Shown here piece after piece: positions 26,660-36,702 of a stretch of DNA of 64,000 nucleotides. Where the stretch lies: contig DIBY01000024.1 in the NCBI GenBank assembly GCA_002415135.1, positions 199,632 to 263,631 of the forward strand, in the 5' to 3' direction. Every line of letters starts with the position of its first letter. The first letter of the stretch is position 1. This DNA comes from Flavobacteriales bacterium UBA5040. GTDB taxonomy: Bacteria > Bacteroidota > Bacteroidia > Flavobacteriales > Weeksellaceae. Position numbers and translations under genes: made by a program. The notes under the pieces were generated by a model, which did not search any database, was not told the DNA's origin, and worked only from the letters and a program-made list of their open reading frames with translations.

Positions 26660-26764
26660 TGTGCAAAGATATTGAACTGAAATTTCCTAGGTGAAAAAAT
26701 TCCAAATCTCTTTTATAAGTCATAATGGTTGATGTGGCTTTTAAATAGCATCCAATTGATCAAC

Positions 26765-29700
26765 TTAGTTTCTATTTTTAACTAAAACCCAGCCGGTAAA
26801 AACTCTGCCGTCGGCTAAAGTCAAAACATACCAGTATGAATCCGTTGGCACCACACGGGATAAAGTTTGACCATTCCATTCTAAACGGCTTGCACTTTCC
26901 TGCTCGAAAACTTTTTCCTTGAACCTATTGAAGACTTTGATGTTGGTTTTCTCACCGTCGAAAACGTTGAGATCATCAATCACCCAAGTGTCATTGATAC
27001 CATCGTCATTAGGAGTGAAGGCATTCTTAATATTTAAAACCAAACCTTTCTTAATAACGGCAGCACAGTCAGACCCTTCAAATTTTACATAGAAAGTGAT
27101 AACGCCATAAGGCAGATTATAAAAAGCATTTGTTTCCTGATAGTTGATCCCATCAATAGAATACAGAATTTTTTTGCTTCCGGTGGCGATCACGGTGTAA
27201 GAGTTTCCGCTCGCCATTAAGTTCGTAATAACAGGAACTTCATAAACCTTAACATTGAATTCGGTAGTGAACGTACAGTTATTATAAGCGGTAACTTTTA
27301 AAGTATAAATGCCGGCGGTTTTTACCGATTTCAATTCTTTGGTCGTTGACACGATTTCTCCGGCTGGATTTTTCCATTCAAAAGCGATTAGATCCAGATT
27401 GGAAAGATCAGGTTTGATATCAACGAAACCTTCCGGACAGAAATAATAATCAGGTAAAGTAAACATTGGCGTTTTCTTTAACTTCAAATTGATTTCTACA
27501 AAACCTGGACAAAATCCTGCAGTATTAACTTTAACAAATATTTTTTGGGGTCCCGAGTTTTCTTTAAATAAGTAATTCGTCGGAGCGGCAATTTTATTCG
27601 TACCGTTATTCAAATCTAAGAAAGTCGGATAATATTCAAATGATGCGCTACCTGTGAAAATATCGTTTTCAAACTGCGTTAAATTCACATTTTCTTCGCC
27701 GTTATTTCCAGCATCGCAGGCATTAAGTAAAATAGGACCAGCATTATTAAAAGTGATTTTTGTCCCTAATCCAAAATCAATGTATGCGGTATCAAAGCAA
27801 CCAGGGATATTTTCGACGCGTACCCAAATTCTGGTCACAGAAGGCGCAAAACTATATTTCTCTGGATTTAAAATTGGATTCGTATTATTATCAGCATCCG
27901 TTTTAGAAATGAAAAAACTAAAATAATTATCTGCACTTAGCGTGTAAACCATGCGATCGGTAAAATTGGTTAAATCCACATCGTATAATCCATCAAGATT
28001 AGCATCGCAAATATTTCCAATCGTCGAGTTCATTGCTTTTGGCGGAAGATATGTCTGCAGTTCGATAGGAGCTACAGAATAACAACCAATAGTTTTCGAA
28101 GTAAATCTTGCCCAAACTACCTTTCTGGAAATAATGGTAACGATTGTCGAAGAAATTTGTGTAGAAGCAATCCCAGCATTCGCAGCGCTTTGTGTTTCAT
28201 AATAAGAAACTGTTATATCGCCAAGTGGATATGTATTTTCACTTTGAGCAAATAACTGCGGCAAAGCATCATTCAGATTAAATGATTCATTGAGATTAAA
28301 TTCATAATCACATTTTTTGAGCTCTGCACTTTTTAAAATAATTACCGGTAAAAAATTCAGCTGAATATTTAAAGTACTCACTGAAAAACAACCGCTCGCA
28401 AAAGCTACTTTCACATAAACAATGCTGTTTTTAGGAATGACAAAGGTTTTAGGATTACCAATTAAACCTGTAAGAGAATTGTTGGTAGCGTTATATCCTG
28501 TATAATATTGAAACGTAACTGCCTCTGAACCGGTATAAATTTCAGTCTGAAAATTGGTAAGATCAAAAGGTTCCAATCCATCATTGTTATTATCGCAAAC
28601 TGAATCCAATACAACCGAAACAGTTGTTTTAATCACTGGAGTTGAAACCAGATTCAATTCTATTTCAAATACATCAGAACAACTATAAGATTTAATTCTT
28701 ACAAAAAGCTTCGCCGTATTCTGAACTTGAATTTGCGTAATTGCATTGTAATTATTCTTCGCGTCTGCAAGATTGGTAAAATAAGAGACGGTGCCATTTT
28801 GCGAGCCTACTATTTTACTACTCAAAGAGGACAGAATCATAGTTTCCTGACCATCATTATTAAAGTCACAAACCTCGAACTGAGATTGATTGATGATCAC
28901 ATGAACCAAATTGATCGTCAATGCTTTTACCGCATAACAAGCTGTCGCATCTGAAAATCTGACATAGAAAGTTTTAGAGATCAAATTACCATTTTCTGTG
29001 ATCGTCTGCATATTTGAAATAGGATTTCTGTCTGCCTCGGCGTCTGCCATTGTTAAGAAGAAGCTGGTGGTAATTCCGACCGGAAGCTGAAGCAACATTG
29101 CTGGCGCGTAATCATTCAAATCAATATTGACATCATCAGTTCCATTAAAGCAAATATATTCTGTACGATCTTTCGATTCAATTTTTGTAAACTTAATTTT
29201 TAAGTTAACGGTCGCAATACTGAAACAGCCACCGGGATCCTCAACCCTCACAAAAACCTGATATTGGCCATCTTTAATAGTGATCACAGGCATGCCGGTT
29301 CCCGCATATGCATCTTGGTAAGTCGCATAAACGGTTGTTTTCACATTTGGATCTGAAGTAACCAGAGGTCCCAGAACTCCATTTAACGGAAAAAACTCTG
29401 TATTATCAATCAAATAATCACAGGTCGCGTATTCATAGTCTACGGGAGAATTTACGGTGGGCGAAGCTTTGAAATTAATGGTGATTGGTCCAAAAGTCTG
29501 ACTGCAGGTTGATGTTTTATAAGTGACATACAGCTTTGCATTGTCTACCAGATTAGCCGTTGTGATTTCATTGGTATTATTATCAGCATCGGTTTGGGAC
29601 AGAAAATAATGAATACTTCCGTTAATCGGAGAAGCAAATAATTTACTGTTGAGCAGCGATAATTGGTAATTATTTTCTACATTATCATTATTAATATCAC

Positions 29701-30976
29701 AGATATCAACGTTTGACGTCAATAAACTTTTAGAAATAAGATTAAGATTTAAAACAGCTGTTCTAAAGCAATTGGGATCAGACTGATTTTGGACACGAAC
29801 GTGGAAAACTTTATTGCTGCTCAAAACAAAATTTGTCGGTTGCGGATTAACATTATTCTGAGCATCACCTAACGAATTATGAAAAGTAAAATTTAAACTG
29901 GCTGGATTTTGAGGAGTTAAATCAGCTAGATAATCCTCCAAATTAACATTGAAAGTATTGTTTCCACAGAAAATTTTAATAAAGTTTTTGGCTAAAGGAA
30001 AGTCCGATGCAAAAGTTACAGCAGAGGTATCTAGTAAAACATAATTGAGATTTCCACAGACGGGATAAGAAACTTTAACGGTAAAAATCTCATTCTTTGT
30101 TGGACACACATTAATCGTCTGTCCCGAGCCTACCATTTGATTAGCAGTATTAAACCAAGAAACTTGTGGAATGATTGCGTTGCCATTTGGTGTAAATTTC
30201 CACGCTTCATTTTGTGCTGCCCAGATACCAGAATTTCTATCTGCTGGCGAGTAGCCGACTGTTGACTCTGAATTGATAATTCCGATCAGGGAATTTTTAA
30301 ATTTTGCTTCTGAACAAAGTTCTGGTTTATTTTCAACAAAGACCTCAACAATATTTGATCCTTCGGAAAGAACGATTTGGGAAGTCACGGTTTGAGCGCA
30401 CCCCAACACTCTTCCTTTGTAGAAATTGACCACCAGTTTTCGACAAGGTGCCGTTCCGATGATGCTGTAATAAACTTCAGAATCATCATTCTTAGAAAAA
30501 ACCAAATCACTGAAGACACCAAAAATACTGTTTTTTGGCAGCGTAATACTCGGATTTAATTCCTCAACATTCGGATAATTAACTTTCCCTAACTGCGAAC
30601 TGTCAAAGGTAAGAACGCCGTTACTGCCGACGATAACCTTGTTGTAATTGTTACCGAAATAACAAAAATTAAAAGGAATATCGATCTTACTGAAAAATAA
30701 ATCATCAGCATCAGCATTCAGTGGAGTGCCGGCATTAAAATCGCCATAGGGCGTGAAGGTTTCTGAGGAAACTTCATAAGAATTTGTTTCGAAAAAAGTG
30801 GGATAAGTAGCCGTTAACTGCAGGCAATTTCCCTGTAATGGATAACTACAATCGATGACTGGATCTTCATTACCAAGATGATCTGTAATTTTTACCGCAT
30901 TACAAAAGTCCTGTCCAAATAGTGGAAAGTTGAATGTTAAAAAGGCTAGTACTAAAAAAATGACTCTTCGCTGCAT
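26765..30976 (-). CDS. Large secreted T9SS type B protein with DxNxDG repeats
   Basis: The protein is 1403 aa. A signal peptide ends near LFGQ. The C terminus (about 1315-1403) is a gliding-associated type B sorting domain: NAFTPNDDGINDTW, IKVFNRFKEKVFE, WNG and SYWYVLTLADGRVFTGWVLVK. The middle has several 90- to 120-residue units, many opening with an EF-hand-like loop: CDINNDNVEN, CDFNNDGQE, CDNNNDGLE, CDANLDGLYD, CDAGNNGEE. These may bind calcium (inference). It is exported by the T9SS whose core gldKLMN genes lie at 41-46 kb and probably stays at the cell surface. Codon use and composition look native. The exact role (adhesin, gliding or enzyme scaffold) is unknown. Confidence 0.88.
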   Translation of the reverse strand: MQRRVIFLVLAFLTFNFPLFGQDFCNAVKITDHLGNEDPVIDCSYPLQGNCLQLTATYPTFFETNSYEVSSETFTPYGDFNAGTPLNADADDLFFSKIDIPFNFCYFGNNYNKVIVGSNGVLTFDSSQLGKVNYPNVEELNPSITLPKNSIFGVFSDLVFSKNDDSEVYYSIIGTAPCRKLVVNFYKGRVLGCAQTVTSQIVLSEGSNIVEVFVENKPELCSEAKFKNSLIGIINSESTVGYSPADRNSGIWAAQNEAWKFTPNGNAIIPQVSWFNTANQMVGSGQTINVCPTKNEIFTVKVSYPVCGNLNYVLLDTSAVTFASDFPLAKNFIKIFCGNNTFNVNLEDYLADLTPQNPASLNFTFHNSLGDAQNNVNPQPTNFVLSSNKVFHVRVQNQSDPNCFRTAVLNLNLISKSLLTSNVDICDINNDNVENNYQLSLLNSKLFASPINGSIHYFLSQTDADNNTNEITTANLVDNAKLYVTYKTSTCSQTFGPITINFKASPTVNSPVDYEYATCDYLIDNTEFFPLNGVLGPLVTSDPNVKTTVYATYQDAYAGTGMPVITIKDGQYQVFVRVEDPGGCFSIATVNLKIKFTKIESKDRTEYICFNGTDDVNIDLNDYAPAMLLQLPVGITTSFFLTMADAEADRNPISNMQTITENGNLISKTFYVRFSDATACYAVKALTINLVHVIINQSQFEVCDFNNDGQETMILSSLSSKIVGSQNGTVSYFTNLADAKNNYNAITQIQVQNTAKLFVRIKSYSCSDVFEIELNLVSTPVIKTTVSVVLDSVCDNNNDGLEPFDLTNFQTEIYTGSEAVTFQYYTGYNATNNSLTGLIGNPKTFVIPKNSIVYVKVAFASGCFSVSTLNIQLNFLPVIILKSAELKKCDYEFNLNESFNLNDALPQLFAQSENTYPLGDITVSYYETQSAANAGIASTQISSTIVTIISRKVVWARFTSKTIGCYSVAPIELQTYLPPKAMNSTIGNICDANLDGLYDVDLTNFTDRMVYTLSADNYFSFFISKTDADNNTNPILNPEKYSFAPSVTRIWVRVENIPGCFDTAYIDFGLGTKITFNNAGPILLNACDAGNNGEENVNLTQFENDIFTGSASFEYYPTFLDLNNGTNKIAAPTNYLFKENSGPQKIFVKVNTAGFCPGFVEINLKLKKTPMFTLPDYYFCPEGFVDIKPDLSNLDLIAFEWKNPAGEIVSTTKELKSVKTAGIYTLKVTAYNNCTFTTEFNVKVYEVPVITNLMASGNSYTVIATGSKKILYSIDGINYQETNAFYNLPYGVITFYVKFEGSDCAAVIKKGLVLNIKNAFTPNDDGINDTWVIDDLNVFDGEKTNIKVFNRFKEKVFEQESASRLEWNGQTLSRVVPTDSYWYVLTLADGRVFTGWVLVKNRN

Positions 30977-31330
30977 AATATACAGTTGGTTTTTTTTGTT
31001 GTTGACCTTTCAAAATTTGTGTGTTTTTTTGGAAAGAAATTTCCATCATTTTGTGACCGCAATCTACGTTTTTATTTAACAGATTTTAATATATTTTTTG
31101 GTCAAAAACACGAATTTTATTTTTATTTCCTGATTTTCTGTTAAAAAATAAATATCTAACGGCTTGAAAGCTGCGCAAATAGGAAAATGAACAGGGTTTA
31201 GACCAGTACTGTAAAGCCGATATGATTTTCGTCATATCGGCTTCCCATCTAAAAATAATTGAGGTAGTGATAAGCAGTTTTTATTAATGTGCTTTTACAT
31301 CAGAAAATGCGCTTTAATATCAAATTCATT
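30977..31330. other. Gene-free 354-bp stretch
   Basis: No coding frame is visible. It contains the promoter-side DNA of the large secreted protein and a strong hairpin at 31214-31243 beyond the hydrolase pseudogene. Confidence 0.55.
31214..31243. terminator. Perfect 12-bp hairpin
   Basis: AAGCCGATATGA (31214-31225) pairs perfectly with TCATATCGGCTT (31232-31243), loop TTTTCG. It lies downstream of the hydrolase pseudogene on the minus strand. There is no long T-run, so terminator function is likely but not certain. Confidence 0.5.
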
Positions 31331-32452
31331 TTAGGCTAGTAAGTAAGAACGGTCTGAAACTCTTTGCCGTTTCGCGATTAGGTTTTGATCAGTATCATTT
31401 AAAACTGAAATGACATCTGCCTGAACGACGGAACTCGAAAGATAATTCCAATGATTTCCCACTTGAAATTTAAAATTGGTATTGAGGTCATTTTTAACTT
31501 CAGTACAATCAATCACTGAAATGATATCGGTAAGGTTTGAATCTGAGCTTGGTCCCATTTTCCCTAATCTTGGCGAAAGAATATTTTTAGAGAACTGCGA
31601 GATTCCTAGAATATTATCTTTTCGGTTGACATAAACAGTTACGCGATTGGCTAACTTTGGAAGTTTAATAAAAGATTCTTCCGCCTCTTCGAACACTCTG
31701 AAACTCACATCAGCACTCAATTAAATAACTTGATCGATGACGCGCGAAATATTTTCGGTTTTTAAACTGTACAGCATACTTTGTAATAATCGATTTCCCA
31801 TGCTGTGCGCCATAATATGAATTCGCTGATTACAGGGAACTAAATTTTTGTCAGAAAAAATGTCTTTCAGAAATTGAGTGTAAAAATAAAAGAGTCGAAG
31901 CAACGAATTACCCGAATTAATGCTCGCCGCCTTATCATCAAAATAAGTGAGTGGGAAAATAGAACTGGAAGCGGGCCAACTGATTAATAAAATATTATTC
32001 ACAGGCGATTTAGGATTATCGACATACAGTTTTTTGAGTTCGAGAATGGCTTGCAATTCGTCATCGAAATCGTAGGCATAACCGTGAATAAAGATCAGCA
32101 CATCATTGCGCTCTTTAGTCGCCGACATTTCTTTGTACAGATCATAAAACATCCGCTGAGTTCCACCCAGGTTATTGGCTGTCAAATCAGATTGAATTAA
32201 TTTTTTTTCTTTTTTTAAAACTTCTAACACGTCTTCGTAACCACTTTTCTGAGGTTCAGACAGCATTTTGTAATCTAAAATATTTCTTCCTTTATAATTC
32301 TTTTTCTTTAACTCTTCCTTAGTTGGTTCTTTCCAACCTTGAAAATTACATTTTGCAATTCTGAAATTGGGTACAGAAACCTCTTCATTTGAAAATGATT
32401 CTTTTCCATTTTCTATCACGATTTTACGGTTGCTTAAAATAAATACTGACAT
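31331..32452 (-). pseudogene. Alpha/beta hydrolase (DUF900-like) split by an in-frame stop
   Basis: The two halves are in the same frame and adjoin exactly. The first, 243 aa, has LIFIHGYAYDFDDEL and the nucleophile motif MAHSMGN and ends at a TAA (31721-31723). The second, 129 aa, continues at once with LSADVSFRVFEEAEES and carries the likely acid (VYVNRKDNILG) and catalytic His (GNHWNY). The Ser and His/Asp of the triad are therefore on different sides of the stop. DUF900 relatives have an uninterrupted LxAADV-like region here, so a TTA Leu changed to TAA is the simplest explanation. The TTG after the stop could start translation, but the fragment alone would be inactive. Confidence 0.8.
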
Positions 32453-32676
32453 GGCTTTGTGTTTTTGATGGTTGTTTTTATCAATTAAAGTTACAGATAT
32501 TTAATGAGTTACGTTAAAAAGCTGTTTTTTAATTTAAAAGAAATTAGCCATACAACTTCGCTTTAATTTCAAACAATAATGATAATATTTTAATTTATTT
32601 AAAACACAAGCCGACACATCATATTTAAAGAAAAGAAAACCGTTAAAAACCACTTTTTCTTTTCCTCACTTTTCGC

Positions 32677-32684
32677 TAAATTTG
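32677..32684 (+). promoter_or_regulatory. -7 box of glnS
   Basis: TAAATTTG matches TAnnTTTG and ends exactly 4 nt before the ATG at 32689, which points to a leaderless message. Confidence 0.5.
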
Positions 32685-32688
32685 CCAA

Positions 32689-34374
32689 ATGAACAATCCT
32701 ATGGAAGAAGATAAAAAATCCCTCAATTTTATTGAGCAAATTATAGAAGAAGATATCGCCAATGGTTTTCCAAAAGATAAATTGCGTTTCCGTTTTCCGC
32801 CAGAGCCAAATGGTTATTTGCACGTTGGTCATACCAAAGCGATTTGCATTAACTTCGGTTTGGGTGAAAAATATGGTGCGCCTGTAAACCTTCGTTTTGA
32901 TGATACCAACCCTGAGAAAGAAGAACAGGAATTTGTAGATTCTATTAAAGCAGATATTGACTGGTTAGGTTTTAAATATGATCAGGAATTGTATGCGTCT
33001 GATTATTTCGACCAATTATATGATTGGGCTGTTCAAATGATCAAAGATGGTAAAGCTTATATCGATGAGCAACCATCAGAAAAAATTACAGAACAAAGAA
33101 AAACACCTTTCGAAGATGGAGTTGAATCTCCATTTAGAAACCGTCCTACGGATGAAAGTTTAGATCTTTTCGAAAAAATGAAAAACGGCGAATTCGAAGA
33201 AGGTACGATGTCGCTCCGTGCAAAAATCGACATGACTTCTCCGAATATGAATATGCGTGATCCTGTTATGTACCGTATTTTAAAAAGACCACATCACCGA
33301 ACGGGCGACAAATGGAAAATCTATCCGATGTACGATTGGGCACATGGTGAATCAGACTATATCGAGCAGATTTCTCACTCTCTATGTTCCTTAGAATTCG
33401 AAAATCACCGTCCGTTGTACGATTGGTATTTGGATCAGATTTATGATAAAGCTAAAACCAGAAACAAACAACGTGAATTTGCACGAATGAATGTTTCTTA
33501 CATGATCACGTCTAAAAGAAAATTACAAAGATTAGTTGCTGAAAATGCAGTTACGGGTTGGGATGATCCAAGAATGCCAACCATTTCCGGTATGCGTAGA
33601 TTAGGTTTCACCCCAACTTCTATTAAAAAATTCATCGACAGAGTTGGTGTTGCGAAAAGAGAAAATCTCATCGACATTCAGTTGCTTGAATTTTTCGTTC
33701 GGGAAGATTTAAATAAAATTGCCACTCGAGTAATGGCAGTCGTAGATCCAGTGAAATTGGTGATCACCAATTATCCAGAAAGTGAGGAGGAATTTTTAGA
33801 GACCGAAAACAATCCAGAGCAAGAAGACGCGGGAACAAGAACAGTTCCCTTTTCGAGAGAATTGTACATCGAAAGAGAAGACTTTAAAGAAGAAGGGAAC
33901 AAGAAATTTTTCCGTTTGAAATTGGGTGGAGAAGTTCGTTTAAAATCCGCTTATATCATTAAAGCAGAAAGCGTAGATAAAGATGAAAATGGTGAAATCA
34001 CAACCATTTACGCGACGTACGACGAGAAAAGCAAATCTGGAAGTGGCACCGAAGAAAGTTTACGAAAAGTTAAAGGCACGCTTCACTGGGTTTCGGCAAA
34101 ACATGCCATTCCGGTGGATGTTAGAATTTACGACCGTTTATTTACTACACCACAACCAGATGCAGAAAAGGAAACGGATTTTATGCAGTTCATCAATCCT
34201 GAAAGTTTAAAAATCGTGCAGGGATTTGCAGAAAAAAGTTTGAAAGATGCTGAAATTGGTCATCCATATCAGTTCCAAAGAATTGGCTATTTCACCAAAG
34301 ACCGTGATTCTTCCGCAGAGAAATTGGTTTTTAACAGAACCGTAACATTAAAAGACGGCTACAAACCAGAATAA
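32689..34374 (+). CDS. glnS: Glutaminyl-tRNA synthetase
   Basis: The protein is 561 aa and charges tRNA-Gln. The class I signature PEPNGYLHVGHTKA (HIGH motif) and the KMSKS-like SKRKLQRLV are visible, followed by the two beta-barrel anticodon-binding domains (about 340-555). The start is either the ATG at 32689 (MNNPMEEDKK) or the in-frame ATG at 32701 (MEEDKKSLNF), which is the more usual N terminus in relatives. The box at 32677-32684 favours 32689. A T-rich hairpin follows the gene at 34394-34418. Confidence 0.95.
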   Translation: MNNPMEEDKKSLNFIEQIIEEDIANGFPKDKLRFRFPPEPNGYLHVGHTKAICINFGLGEKYGAPVNLRFDDTNPEKEEQEFVDSIKADIDWLGFKYDQELYASDYFDQLYDWAVQMIKDGKAYIDEQPSEKITEQRKTPFEDGVESPFRNRPTDESLDLFEKMKNGEFEEGTMSLRAKIDMTSPNMNMRDPVMYRILKRPHHRTGDKWKIYPMYDWAHGESDYIEQISHSLCSLEFENHRPLYDWYLDQIYDKAKTRNKQREFARMNVSYMITSKRKLQRLVAENAVTGWDDPRMPTISGMRRLGFTPTSIKKFIDRVGVAKRENLIDIQLLEFFVREDLNKIATRVMAVVDPVKLVITNYPESEEEFLETENNPEQEDAGTRTVPFSRELYIEREDFKEEGNKKFFRLKLGGEVRLKSAYIIKAESVDKDENGEITTIYATYDEKSKSGSGTEESLRKVKGTLHWVSAKHAIPVDVRIYDRLFTTPQPDAEKETDFMQFINPESLKIVQGFAEKSLKDAEIGHPYQFQRIGYFTKDRDSSAEKLVFNRTVTLKDGYKPE

Positions 34375-34393
34375 ATTTTAATCGATATAATTT

Positions 34394-34422
34394 AAAACTT
34401 CGGAAATTCCGGAGTTTTTTTT
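34394..34422 (+). terminator. Terminator of glnS
   Basis: AAAACTTCGG (34394-34403) pairs with CCGGAGTTTT (34409-34418), one G-T pair, followed by a T-run. Confidence 0.8.
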
Positions 34423-34595
34423 TGATCAATTTGAGTTGAATGAATTAGAATTGTGATAGATGAATAATAATTTTAAGGATTAATTCAAAGATGTTTGTTA
34501 AGAAAAACCAAAAGCACCTTTAATTTTATGTAAAATTCTCTCTTGAGACAGCCTCATCCTATTTTTATAATTATCTTCGCATCGAATTTATTGAA

Positions 34596-35768
34596 ATGAA
34601 AAAAACACTTACTACAATATTCTTATTTGTTTTCTTAATATCATTCGCTCAGGAATCGATCAATTTTGAAAACGCCACTTTCAAAGAAATTTTAGCCAAA
34701 GCAAAACGCGAGAAAAAACTGGTTTTCATGGATGCATATGCTTCATGGTGTGGACCTTGTAAATTAATGGAGAAAAATATTTTCCCACTTCCAGCCGTGA
34801 AGGAATATTTCAACGCCAATTTCATCAATGCCAGATTTGATATGGAAAAAGGAGAAGGTCGAGACATCGCGATGAAGTATCAAGTACGCTCCTATCCTTC
34901 TTACCTATTCTTAAATGGTGATGGTGAAGTAGTTATGAAAAACTATGGATATATGGGAGAGCAGGATTTTATAGCCATTGCAAAAGAAGCTAACAATCCA
35001 CTTTTAGCAACTGGAAATCCAAAAGAGTTATTTGAAAAAGGAGAAAGTGATCCTGCGTTTTTATTAAATATGATGCGTCAGAATGCTCAAACAGATTATG
35101 AGTTGGCGAAAAAGGTTTCAGAGCGCTATTTTAAAGGTAAAAAAGATCAGCAATTAACCAGAGATGATATCGGAATGTTACTTTATTTTGTAAAATCTCC
35201 GACTGATTCAAATTATCAGGTTTTTAAAGATAGAAAAGAAGATATCGTAAAAGAAATGTCGGAAGATATCTATAATCAGTTTGATGTAAATATTAAAATT
35301 TCAAAAGTGATGGAAAGTTCTTTAAATCAGAACACCGGAGTCATCGATGATGAATATTTCTACAAAAACGCAATTCCTTTAGTTGGAAAAACAGAAGCAG
35401 AAACCGCCCTTAACCGGATGAAGGTAATCTACTATCCGAATGTTGGTAATTATAAAGAATACGAGAAAGCAGCTTTGCTTTACTACAAAAATGCTAACGA
35501 TTTCGATTCGGAAGAGTTATTAAAAGCAGCCTGGATCTTCGGTGAACATATTGATAATAAGACCTCCTTAAAAAAAGCGGAAGAATGGGCAGAAAAATCA
35601 GTGATGAAAACTGAAACTGCAGAGAACACTTTTATTCTAGCAAAAATTTATGATAAGACAGGAAAAAAAGCCAATGCGCAAATGTACGCAGAAATGTCTA
35701 AAAACTTAGCTGAACAACAAGGAAAAGATTCTTCTGCAGCAACGCAGCTTTTACAAAAACTTAAATAA
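34596..35768 (+). CDS. Secreted thioredoxin-like protein with helical C-terminal half
   Basis: The protein is 390 aa. A signal peptide (ending SFAQ, about residue 19) precedes a thioredoxin domain with AYASWCGPCKLMEKNIF and the cis-Pro region (YQVRSYPSYLFL). Residues about 150-390 are helical, perhaps tetratricopeptide-like (AEEWAEKSVMKTETAENTFILAKIYDKTGKKANAQMYAEMS). It likely acts in the periplasm in disulfide reduction or exchange. A TATCTTCG box at 34572-34579 lies 16 nt upstream. It starts an operon with a DUF3575-like protein and a small membrane protein. Confidence 0.85.
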   Translation: MKKTLTTIFLFVFLISFAQESINFENATFKEILAKAKREKKLVFMDAYASWCGPCKLMEKNIFPLPAVKEYFNANFINARFDMEKGEGRDIAMKYQVRSYPSYLFLNGDGEVVMKNYGYMGEQDFIAIAKEANNPLLATGNPKELFEKGESDPAFLLNMMRQNAQTDYELAKKVSERYFKGKKDQQLTRDDIGMLLYFVKSPTDSNYQVFKDRKEDIVKEMSEDIYNQFDVNIKISKVMESSLNQNTGVIDDEYFYKNAIPLVGKTEAETALNRMKVIYYPNVGNYKEYEKAALLYYKNANDFDSEELLKAAWIFGEHIDNKTSLKKAEEWAEKSVMKTETAENTFILAKIYDKTGKKANAQMYAEMSKNLAEQQGKDSSAATQLLQKLK

Positions 35769-35778
35769 TTTATCGGTT

Positions 35779-36402
35779 TTGAAAAAAACAATTCTACTTT
35801 TTTCCATTATACTTGGTTTTTTAAGCAATGCTCAAAATCAAGATTCCGCGATTTCTAAAAAAATCTATGTCAAGGCAAATGCCTTATTCCTCCCTATTGG
35901 AATATTAAATGCAGGCATCGAATATCAATTAAAAGATAAAGTTACATTACAGGCAGATGTATTTATTTCTCCCTGGAAATCCTTCGCCGGAACTTACATG
36001 CAAGTTTACATGGCAGGGTTTGAAGGACGTTATTATTTTAAAGAAGCTTTTAAGCATTGGTATGTTGGAGCCAATATTTCTGGTGCAAGATTTATAATGC
36101 AAAAATATTTTTTTACTGGAAATGGAATTGCACAGTATACCCCTGAATCACCAATTTACGATAGTAAAGATCTTTATCAGGATGGATATGCAATTATTAT
36201 CGGTGCAACTCTAGGATATCAATTCCAACTGAGTGAACGCTGGAATATGGACTTATATTTGGGAGCAGGAAGTGCACAAAGTTTATACAAAGGATATCAT
36301 AAAGAATTGGGGATACGCTATGACGACGATGGTCGAACATGGAACAAAAGTGGCGAATGGGTTCCCTACCGCGGAGGCGTTATGATTAGCTACAAACTAT
36401 AA
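35779..36402 (+). CDS. DUF3575-like outer-membrane protein
   Basis: The protein is 207 aa with a signal peptide ending near SNAQ. The mature part has alternating strands (KANALFLPIGILNAGIEYQLKDKVTLQADVFISP, GRYYFKEAFKHWYVGANI) and the end VPYRGGVMISYKL, which resemble the DUF3575 family of small outer-membrane barrels. It starts with TTG at 35779, 10 nt after the thioredoxin-like gene, so the two are cotranscribed. The function is unknown. Confidence 0.75.
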   Translation: MKKTILLFSIILGFLSNAQNQDSAISKKIYVKANALFLPIGILNAGIEYQLKDKVTLQADVFISPWKSFAGTYMQVYMAGFEGRYYFKEAFKHWYVGANISGARFIMQKYFFTGNGIAQYTPESPIYDSKDLYQDGYAIIIGATLGYQFQLSERWNMDLYLGAGSAQSLYKGYHKELGIRYDDDGRTWNKSGEWVPYRGGVMISYKL

Positions 36403-36404
36403 TT

Positions 36405-36608
36405 ATGAATATAAAAAGCACCAGATTTGCAGTAATTGCCGCAATTACATTTATCATCTTATTTCTCTTTAACTATATCGGTAACACACAACCAGATAAA
36501 ATAGAAAGAGCATTAATGACTGCTGTGGCAGGCGTTGTCGGTTTGACAATTGGAATGTGGTTCGTCCATAAAAACTCAAAAGATGACACGCATCATGACT
36601 TTGATTAG
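36405..36608 (+). CDS. Small two-helix membrane protein
   Basis: The protein is 67 aa with hydrophobic segments at about 7-25 and 37-53 and a hydrophilic His/Asp tail (KNSKDDTHHDFD). It begins 2 nt after the DUF3575-like gene and belongs to the same operon. No family is recognised. A hairpin follows the gene. Confidence 0.65.
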   Translation: MNIKSTRFAVIAAITFIILFLFNYIGNTQPDKIERALMTAVAGVVGLTIGMWFVHKNSKDDTHHDFD

Positions 36609-36625
36609 ATGCATAAAATACAACG

Positions 36626-36652
36626 ATAGACTTCAAACGAGGTCTATTTTTA
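36626..36652 (+). terminator. Terminator of the thioredoxin-like operon
   Basis: ATAGAC (36626-36631) pairs with GTCTAT (36642-36647), followed by a T-rich tail. Confidence 0.65.
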
Positions 36653-36702
36653 TTTTTAAAAACCGCTTCCTTTTTTCTTTTCAGAATTAATATCTTTGCA
36701 CC

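Noticed and set aside
31331..31720. Second half of the hydrolase as an independent gene
   Set aside because: It adjoins the stop codon exactly, in the same frame, and completes the fold of the first half.
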